A stretch of DNA of 64,000 nt. Source: Gnetum montanum (Eukaryota; Streptophyta; Gnetopsida; Gnetales; Gnetaceae). The position numbers and the translations under genes were made by a program. The stretch covers positions 251,666-315,665 of the forward strand of contig MNCI01002294.1 of assembly GCA_015680685.1 (NCBI GenBank), given 5' to 3'. Below the pieces are notes generated by a model that saw nothing but the letters and a program-made list of their open reading frames with translations, ran no database searches and was not told where the DNA came from. Positions 57,365 through 64,000 of the stretch are shown piece after piece (position 1 is the stretch's first letter; every line of letters begins with the position of its first letter).

Positions 57365-58493
57365 CACTCATCCATTCTACAAATAAGAGGTTTTGTCAAG
57401 GGTACAGTGATATTCTTGACATTCTTAAAACTTAAAATTAATTTTGTGTTCATTGTACCTAGAATGAAGAAGGATGGATCAAGAGGAAATGATTAGGGTG
57501 TGACACCAAGGGGACTTGCAGGTTCTCTTTGGTGACATCTATGGGAGTTATCATGCAACGTGGTTGTACAAAGATCCTTGTAGATCTAACGAAAAATGGG
57601 AGTAAGAGTAATCAAAGGGGCACTCAAAAATCCAATGCTGTTCTAGGGGGTTCCACTGGAAAGACATGCAACCATGCCTGAAGGTTGGTGGCTTCTCTGG
57701 ATCCAGCAATCAAAAAAAAAGAAAAAAAAAAAGAAAAACAAAGGAAGTGCCACAAAACAAAAATCACTCCTCCCTCAAACAAAATGCCAAATGATCATAC
57801 GCCTTCTTGTTATGATACTCTCATAGTCGCTCATCATGGGATGAAACAATGTGGTGTCACTGATCGGAGAAATGGGCTTGGTCCTGATCTTGGAATGACG
57901 GGTTAATGACACATTAATCATGCTTTACACACAGGATTCATTATGCCCTAGGTCAGTTTCCTCATGTCCCAATCTCTGCAATCCCTTCTATACTTCGTCT
58001 CATCTCGTTGTTATGTAATTGTAGCTTGTGTCTTGTGTAGCGTAGAATTCTTACCTCATCCCGGTGATACTTACATGTCTGTGTTTTGTGGTACTAGTGA
58101 GGATTACATTCAACCCTTTGAATGCCCATGGACACTTTTAAGTGTGATTACGCAAGGGCATTATAGGTTGGAACCTGCTTTGGGGAGGATCCACTTGCAT
58201 AATTTTTTAATTTGCACTCATAATCCATCTTCCACACATCATTTATTACCCTCAGCATATTGTCAACAATGTTCTTTCCCTTATTACTATCCCTCTGAAT
58301 TCCAACGTTCCTATGAACCATCACATGCCCTTTTTCTCTTCCTTACCACCACATATCATTATTCGTGCCTTCAAAACTAACTAAATTACCCTAGAACCCC
58401 TTAACAATAGCCCAATGTCCTAAGTTTACAACATCAATTTCAAGAAAATCTTAAAAAAATCGGTATCTTTCATTGTGCCCAATATCAATAAAG
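57365..58493 (+). other. post-pol non-coding region of element F
   Basis: Homologous to the corresponding part of D and A: GGTGTGACACCAAGG (57497), AACCTGCTTTGGGGAGGA (58171) with CCACTTGCATA. Open frames at 57685-57906 and 57964-58380 show no family features; they lie in a region that does not code in D. Confidence 0.7.
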
Positions 58494-58539
58494 CTGAGAT
58501 ATTGTGTATGCGATATCGCGTCCCTTCAAGCTATATATA
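58494..58539 (+). promoter_or_regulatory. putative internal promoter upstream of ORF3 (element F)
   Basis: GAGATATTGTGTATGCGATA, overlapping TGCGATATCGCG, then CTATATATA up to the edge of an assembly gap. Z's U3 reads GATATTGCATACGTGATATC and then CTATAAATA in the same order (1003-1055), so this is a U3-like block inside the element. It stands about 460 bases before the ORF3 ATG, as in D. Confidence 0.55.
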
Positions 58540-58686
58540 NNNNNNNNNNNNNNNNNNNNNNNNNNNNNNNNNNNNNNNNNNNNNNNNNNNNNNNNNNNNN
58601 NNNNNNNNNNNNNNNNNNNNNNNNNNNNNNNNNNNNNNNNNNNNNNNNNNNNNNNNNNNNNNNNNNNNNNNNNNNNNNNNNNNNNN
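58540..58686. other. assembly gap (147 N)
   Basis: The gap begins directly after the TATA-like word and would hold the leader exon and splice donor of F ORF3, as judged from D. Confidence 0.99.
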
Positions 58687-59001
58687 TGGGGGAGGGGCAC
58701 ACACTAAATAGCATATAAATTTTTTGAAATTCATCATCACCCGAAGGACATCTTTAAGGGTAATTAGTTGTAAAATTAAGAATAAAATGTGTCAAAAACA
58801 ATTTCATCCCCTTAGCTATACCAAAAAATTAAATTTGGAAACCACCTAAGCAAAGAGAACTCAACATTATAATCTTTCGGGGACATGTTCTTCTAATAAT
58901 TAACATCACGCAGAAATAAAGTAAATCTATTAAGGCAAGCAGCAAGGTATAACCTAACTTTGGTAACGACCTTACTAACGATTGGCCCCGTGTGATTGCA
59001 G
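58687..59001 (+). other. 3' part of the putative ORF3 leader intron (element F)
   Basis: AT-rich, ending CCTTACTAACGATTGGCC and GTGTGATTGCAG. TACTAAC (58973-58979) is a perfect branch-point consensus, its A 23 bases before the final AG at 59000-59001. The ATG of ORF3 is the next codon. The donor side lies in the gap. Confidence 0.6.
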
Positions 59002-59984
59002 ATGGCCCCGAAACGAGGACAACAGGAAGGTCCTACTCAAGGTGGGAGCAAATGACTTAGGAGAGGAGGAAGGCAAGATCCTGCCAGACAACATGCAGAG
59101 CAGGAAGAACAATCATTTAGCATCCACCAAGAGGACCCTACTACTGTACAATGAAGGCAGGTAGAAAGAGGAGCGGCTGCTACGGCTGAACAAGGACAAC
59201 ATCTCAGGTTACCCCAGGATTGTGTTCAGGCCATTCACGAGAAGTCCACATTCACTGCAATGATTGTGGAGTTAAACTTTGGATCGTTTGCAAAGTTTGC
59301 TCTGGAGGCCGTTAGGGATCACCTCATAGGGTCCCCGTTATGGCCTATCCTCTCTGAAAGCGGTGCCTGGTACTTAGGGGAAACGTATCAATTTTGGCAC
59401 AATAAAGAACAAGGCACCACGGTTAACATTTGTGGTGTGACCATTGACATCTTTATTTAGGCCATTTTGGAAGTATTAAACCTTCCGAATACAGGGCCCA
59501 AGGTTGCTCAGTTGTTTACCCATTCAGACCCCGATGTGCGATGAGTTTGGTTGGAAAGCACATATGGCAAGGAAGATAAGACGTTTAGGGAGTTGACGAC
59601 GAAAGAGAGGATCTATTTCAAAATTGGAATGTATCACCTCTTCCCCACGAAGGGCTTAAAAAGGATTTCAACATATGTGGCTAGGGGATGTGCAGTGTTG
59701 ATGGGGAAGGTTAATGCTAACCTACCTCATCTATATTTTACGGAGATCCTGAGGCGATTTGAAGAATGGAAAATAGGGAAGATGGCGTTGCCCTTCCCTT
59801 GCCTTATCATGAAGCTGTGTCGACTCCATCAAACATCGGAACATTAGCATGGACAACGCAAGACCCCCAAACCGAAGAGGAGAAACTCCAGGCCATACTT
59901 CAACGCCATCAAGTCCCAAGACCTGGAGCACAAGACAAGGTAAAAGCACCCATGGAGGAGCCACCGCCACCAGGAACTACATGA
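59002..59984 (+). pseudogene. Athila post-pol ORF3 (element F), short form
   Basis: It starts MAPKRGQQEGPTQGGS at 59002. Order: a K/R/Q-rich head; MIVELNFGSFAKFALEAVRD (59260) and GAWYLGETYQFWHNKEQGTT (59372-59431); VAQLFTHSDPDV (about 59500); the core ESTYGKEDKTFRE and RIYFKIGMYHLFPTKGLK (59608-59661), then RISTYVARGCAVLMGKVNAN and LPHLYFTEILRRFEEW; the tail PMEEPPPPGTT with stop at 59982. A has the same modules but adds about 1.6 kb of coiled coil that F lacks. Few stops (59050, 59161, 59458, 59541) make it the most readable copy. No membrane segment or signal peptide is visible, so an envelope role has no support here. Confidence 0.72.
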
Positions 59985-60163
59985 GTTCCATCAATTTTAT
60001 AGTTGTAGGATTTTCTTTAGCATTCTTTGTGTTGTGTCTCAATTTTGTTCTGATTCCACACTGCGGCATGCATCCATTCTCACCATTCAATAATCCCATA
60101 CCTATCCACTATGTAATCAACGAAGCTTGTTCTCACTGTAACTCGAGGATGAGTTTTCATTCA

Positions 60164-60175
60164 GTCGTGGGGGTA
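60164..60175 (+). promoter_or_regulatory. polypurine tract of element F
   Basis: GTCGTGGGGGTA directly before the 3' LTR, preceded by the family stretch GATGAGTTTTCATTCA. Confidence 0.85.
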
Positions 60176-60966
60176 TGATGAGTTATCATTTCGTTGGCCA
60201 CGATATCACATACACGATATCGTAGCCTGTCTCCTCATCTATAAATAAGAGGTAGACAAATAGAGTAGAAAATGATTAGTTCTTAGTTTAAGTGTTTAGT
60301 TTTAAGTAGTTCTTCTCTTAACCCTTCTCTCCCAGTGTATGCCTGTAGTGTGGTGATTGTAATTGTATGACATCCTTATTCAAGTGTGACGTACTTGGAC
60401 ACGCACATGATCAGAAATAAAGATTGAGATTACTTCATCATTGTAACGTTCACTTAGTTTAATTATTTATTTAATTGTTATTTACTGCTTTCTTAGTTAA
60501 TATCTCCTCACCCTGAACTCCTGTTAACTGCGGAATGAGTACAACTTGATTACAAACATTTAAGTGTGACTACTTGGTAACCCAGTAGCGTACCTAGGAT
60601 CTGCGCTTGATAATCCTCGTGGTAGTCGTGCACGAGGTCCAAGATGTGTACAGATGATTGAGGAACGAATGCTCATCGCACTTAGGCTAGCTTAGATTCT
60701 CTCTCACCCTTTCTCTCTTAGCTTAGCTAATATTATTTTCCATTATACCCAGGAGTAGCATTAGCATAGGAACACATCATACACCTCATTCTGGACTAAA
60801 CCATACGTGATAAAGTTAACACTAGTCCAGATGGGAAGACAGCGAACTGCGACCTAAGGATAACTGTCTAGATACCACAACTAATCCATTTGTGGAGTTC
60901 GACCGGATCACGCATGAAATGCTCGTATTCATATGGTTGAGTGTAGGTGTACCTCACCACTCATCA
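60176..60966 (+). repeat. 3' LTR of element F
   Basis: 791 bases, TGATGAGTTATC to CTCATCA, matching 43865-44658. It is followed by TACTCC and the remainder of copia RNase H. Confidence 0.9.
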
Positions 60967-61485
60967 TACTCCAATTGACTCCATGGCTTCGTTGATGCAG
61001 ATTTGGGCAATGATAATGATAGTAAGAAATCTACTAGTATACATGTGCTTAATCTTTTTGGTGGTGCTATTTCTTGGAAAAGCCAAAAACAATCTTGTTT
61101 TGCTTAATTTACCACTAAAGTTGAATATGTTGCTGCTAACTTGGCATGCAGAGAGGTTATATGGCTTCAAAGCCTAATAGTTAAACTTGGCATCACTCAC
61201 ACTCGGATTAATATTAGTTGTGATAGTCAAAGTGCCATAAGCATATCCAAGAATCCAACTTTTCATGTCCAAATGAAGTAATTGAAATATAGTATCACTA
61301 TATATGGAAAGACATTAAAAAGTAAAGGATTCTTCTAAATAAGATATCTACTGAAGCAATTCACCAAGTCAAATCCTACTGAAAAGTTTCTCTAGTGCCG
61401 TTCAACATGTGGTCTTCTTCAAACCTAATTTCTTAAAATGATCTAGACTATTCTTCAAATCAATTTTACCTTCAAGAGGGAGAAT
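60967..61485 (+). pseudogene. copia RNase H, right part, and 3' end
   Basis: The frame LHGFVDADLGNDNDSKKST (60979) resumes the RNase H cut at 43864. GGAISWKSQKQSCF, TTKVEYVAANLACREVIWLQ and CDSQSAISISKNPTFH follow to about 61280, the standard copia RNase H. A purine-rich tract at 61474-61484 precedes the LTR. Stops are single changes. Confidence 0.87.
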
Positions 61486-62086
61486 TGTAAAGTGGATGAA
61501 GGGATAAAGACAAATTTGCCTTGATTTTCTCCACCGCAGATATTCCCGCATCCAGTATGCTATTTTTTTTATTCTTATTTTTATCTATTTCATATTTCCT
61601 TTGTTTTGATTTTTGTTTTTGTACCAATCCACACCAAGAATAAATTACCTTATCCCCTTTTATTTTGGGTTTATTTTTGTAACTAAACCAATATATAAGG
61701 AGCCCTAAAGGAGTATCCTTAACACAATAATTACCAATGCTTAAGTTCCAATCCTCACTTGCAATTCTTCTCCATTGTATTCATTAATTCTCTCTGTGCT
61801 TCAATCTTGAATTTGTGCTGCTGCTAATGATCTACACAATAATTACCAATGCCTAAGCTACAATTCTTACCTGCAATTCTTCTCCCTTGTATTCATTAAT
61901 TCTCTCTGTGCTTCAATCTTAAAACTGTGCAGCTGCTAACAGTCTAAGAACTCTTTTTTTGCTGAAAATTTTCATCTTGAAGATTTTTCCCAAGATAACT
62001 GTCTTGCAAATTTTTGCATTAATCTTCGTTTTATCTAAAAAATAGAAAAAATTATTAGTATTGTATGCCAAAGACCAAGAATAACA
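61486..62086 (+). repeat. copia 3' LTR with internal 112-bp tandem duplication
   Basis: TGTAAAGTGGATGAAGG to AATAACA, 601 bases. Units 61722-61833 and 61834-61945 are tandem copies starting ACACAATAATTACCAATGC; the 5' LTR has one unit. The duplication accounts for most of the length difference. Confidence 0.88.
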
Positions 62087-62278
62087 AGTTTATAAAAACG
62101 GAAAGAAAACAAAAAAAAAAAGTGGGTTGCGTTTCTTATCGTCTACCTTCCATGGACTTCCATTTCCATAAGAGCGTCACGTACCATGTAAAGTGGGGAC
62201 GAAGCTAGAAAGGCTTGAATTCTGATATTCATTTATTTTTTAATAAAAGTGCATATCAGCATCGATTTTTGGTCACAA
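62087..62278 (+). repeat. 193-bp flanking duplication X, right copy
   Basis: Starts AAGTTTATAAAAACGG directly after the LTR and ends GGTCACAA. It retains GCGTTT, ATCGTC and GAGCGTCACG where the left copy has TG or CA. Confidence 0.85.
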
Positions 62279-62999
62279 CGACACAAAGTGCTCATCCCTC
62301 GCATCGGACAATCGAAATACTGTTCTCTCTGACCGCACACATTTTTATCAAGCAATTGTCATCCCCTGACAAAAAGGAGGTTTAGCATTATTTAAGTTCG
62401 TCGAACAGAACAATGGTTGAAAACGCGAAACGAAATTATAAATCACATATTTGTGCTTGAATCAATTTTCAATGACTTAAATATTTGACATGAAAAAAAT
62501 TTACCTCATGCATATTTTAAAATCACAAGTCACAAGAAAACTGACTTTTCTAACGTAATTAGGCCGCTTATTGAGAGAACAAAAGCATAAATTACAATGG
62601 AACGCAACGGTAAACAATCACTATCTCTCTCTCTCAGTTGCTGTGCGCTAGTGTAATTAATGTATTGTTTGTTGATGCATTTGAGATTAACCAAAAAGAA
62701 TAATTAATTAATACATTGTACATAGAAACTTCATCCAATAAACCACACAGCCTAAGCATTGGAATTGGAATTGCAATCTGATTGTGGAACGACACTCAAC
62801 ACCATATCCTCGTAACATATGTATTTAGCAGTGCAGGAAGAAAGAACGCAAGCAAGCACATTCCCACATATATTCTTCGCAGAAGGAACAAAAGAGCTAT
62901 ACGTTTAAAAGCATTTTTTACAGGCACACATAAGCCAGCATATAACAAGCATCTCCATCTATGTATATATAAATCACCATGGTTGGTTGGTTGGTTGGC
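62279..62999. other. downstream flank and probable 3' UTR of H2A.Z
   Basis: No other gene is visible. It is less AT-rich and less CpG-poor than the transposon regions. Short CT (62625-62640) and GGTT (62981-62998) simple repeats occur; the latter lies just after the H2A.Z stop codon. A specific poly-A signal could not be fixed. Confidence 0.55.
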
Positions 63000-63302
63000 T
63001 CAATCCTTTTTGGATGTTGATTTGTTGATGAGTGACTTGTGAATATGGGGAATGACTCCTCCACCGGCAATTGTACCCTTTATCAAAGTATCCAGTTCTT
63101 CATCTCCTCGAATGGCAAGTTGAAGGTGCCTTGGTGTTATACGCTTCACTTTCAAGTCTTTGCTTGCGTTTCCTGCTAATTCAAGCACCTCTGCAGTCAA
63201 GTATTCCAAAATAGCAGCAGAATACACCGCTGCTGTTGCACCTACTCTGCCATTTGCTGAAACACGCGACTTTAACAATCTGTGGATTCGTCCAACAGGA
63301 AA
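63000..63302 (-). CDS. histone H2A.Z, distal exon (partial gene)
   Basis: This minus-strand exon codes for the last 100 residues of the H2A variant H2A.Z, which replaces H2A in nucleosomes near transcription starts. It starts [20 protein letters not shown], continues through the histone fold ([38 protein letters not shown]) and ends in the H2A.Z-specific docking domain [20 protein letters not shown], then [15 protein letters not shown] and TGA at 63000-63002. The acidic patch residues are present. The exon begins at 63302, right after a clear acceptor (CACATTTCAG); plant H2A.Z genes are commonly split just before FPVG. The basic N-terminal tail must lie in an upstream exon to the right, outside or not recognisable in this window. 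No stops or frameshifts: this is the one intact coding sequence here. Confidence 0.95.
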   Translation of the reverse strand, partial: FPVGRIHRLLKSRVSANGRVGATAAVYSAAILEYLTAEVLELAGNASKDLKVKRITPRHLQLAIRGDEELDTLIKGTIAGGGVIPHIHKSLINKSTSKKD

Positions 63303-64000
63303 CTGAAATGTGTACAAACAAACAACCAACCAACCATTTATTTACTAATACTTTCTTTCAGCATGCTATCAACGACATTTGTGAATAATTCAAATAAGCA
63401 CATGTAGCAAGCACTGAATCCTTAGAGCATGCATTGGAGTAATTAACAAGAAAATGAAAATGTGGAGAATGTTTTATACAAGATTGCTAAACATTAGCAA
63501 GAAAACCTGAGTAAGACATTCACAACTGAATCGTCATGGATAATAGAATTCAGTTCAACCACAAGAAAAATATAGTGGAGACGCATATTAAGAATACTTT
63601 ATAAATTATTTGTAACAGTGAACCCACCAAAGTTGGAAAATTCAGGACCCAGAGGAATTTTTTAATTTGGTATTACAAAGCATTATACGCCACCTTGTAC
63701 CTTCCGTATAAAGCTGAATCTAAAGTTTCTTTTAGAACATACTCAGAAAGCCTACTGGATCCACCAGAGAATATATTATTCAGTTTGACCTATATATTTT
63801 GCATAATTTCTTTGTATTTCAACATAAACCTAGAAATATTTGAAAACGTAGCAGCAGCATTATATTCAGAGTTATTCCCACATACTTCACAAACTCTTAA
63901 AGATTTTCTGATAAAGGAAATCCTCAAGATGTTCTTACAAGGGTCTATATATGCTCCTGCTTAGTTGGATTTGGTGACATGCCTTTGCTGCAATTAATAG
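63303..64000 (-). other. H2A.Z intron (partial)
   Basis: The sequence upstream of the exon (minus strand) has a T/G-rich tract and acceptor CAG at 63303-63305. I searched 63306-64000 for an exon ending in the conserved SRAGLQ-type sequence and found none, so the intron appears to extend to or past the edge. An 89-codon plus-strand frame at 63695-63964 has no family features. Confidence 0.6.

Larger units (their letters stand above)
43865..60966 (+). mobile_element. Athila-family element F (gag and ORF3, no pol), inserted in copia
   Basis: LTRs at 43865-44658 and 60176-60966 with the family TGATGAG...CTCATCA ends, primer site 44660-44678, polypurine tract 60164-60175. Flanks GACTC and TACTC match at four of five bases. 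Without its two inner insertions it measures about 6.7 kb: LTR, gag, a jump from the end of gag into post-integrase sequence near 48620-48830, then post-pol with ORF3. Protease, RT and integrase are missing, so it is non-autonomous, but unlike C it keeps ORF3 and its presumed promoter. Confidence 0.88.
39955..62086 (+). mobile_element. Ty1/copia element split by element F
   Basis: The copia sequence runs 39955-43864 and 60967-62086, about 5.0 kb once F is removed. It has LTRs (39955-40402, 61486-62086), an initiator-Met primer site (40405) and a purine tract (61474-61484), with gag, protease, integrase, RT and RNase H in the copia order. The reading frame of RNase H resumes across the F insertion. 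Many stops show it is dead. Instead of a 5-bp target duplication, a homologous segment of about 193 bases flanks it on both sides. Confidence 0.9.

Noticed and set aside
58473-58740. Several open frames across the N run
   Set aside because: They consist almost wholly of unknown bases.
63695-63964. Plus-strand 89-codon frame opposite the H2A.Z intron
   Set aside because: It has no recognisable motif and lies in intron sequence; I also found no H2A.Z first exon on the minus strand there.
1-64000. tRNA or rRNA genes
   Set aside because: I looked for cloverleaf-like B-box words and rRNA sequence and saw none; the tRNA-like matches are only primer-binding sites.

Overview
The window is nuclear plant DNA, AT-rich and almost entirely built of old, nested retrotransposons, with one host gene at the right edge: the distal exon of a histone H2A.Z gene (63000-63302, minus strand). 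Athila- and Tat-lineage Ty3/gypsy elements, a Ty1/copia element with an initiator-Met primer site, an L1-type LINE with a CCHC knuckle, and a plant-type H2A.Z together point to a seed plant with a large, repeat-filled genome. The species cannot be fixed from the sequence; a gymnosperm is possible.

Layout. 1-1977: 3' end and 3' LTR of an Athila-family element (called Z here). 1978-~4300: broken chromovirus-like pol. ~4300-9649: the post-pol part of a second Athila copy (A), whose 3' LTR (9650-10148 and 16938-17314) is split by a minus-strand, pol-less Athila derivative (C, 10149-16932) with a perfect 5-bp target duplication, ATGAA. 17315-~18990: non-coding with a degenerate minisatellite. ~19000-24060: L1-type LINE. 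24901-37261: a complete but decayed Athila element (D) with gag, protease, RT/RNase H, integrase, a post-pol ORF (ORF3) and both LTRs. 39955-62086: a copia element, split by an Athila-family element (F, 43865-60966), which itself holds a lone Tat-type LTR (46252-48311) and a Tat-lineage element (G, ~49050-57326). 62087-64000: the H2A.Z gene and its flank.

How the parts relate. Z, A, C, D and F share one family signature: LTRs with TGATGAG...CTCATCA ends, a tRNA-Asp-type primer site, a conserved tract ending in ATGGGGGTA before the 3' LTR, and related gag or post-pol sequence. D has an Athila-type RT (FMDDF) and is the only copy here with a full pol. C keeps gag and protease only; F keeps gag and ORF3 only. 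Both look like non-autonomous derivatives that would depend on a D-like partner.

Most interesting observation. In A, D and F the post-pol ORF3 appears to have its own expression unit. It has an internal promoter-like block that resembles the palindromic U3 enhancer and TATA box of that copy's LTR type, then a 5' splice donor (seen in D, probable in A), and a 3' splice acceptor ending exactly one base before the ORF3 ATG. In F the acceptor is preceded by a perfect TACTAAC branch-point word at textbook distance. This suggests an Athila post-pol gene driven by a duplicated LTR promoter and spliced straight onto its start codon, a layout similar in principle to the internal promoter of foamy viruses. 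All copies here are decayed, so the claim concerns the ancestral family. In-frame stops I examined are mostly explained by single C-to-T or G-to-A changes, as expected for long-methylated DNA.
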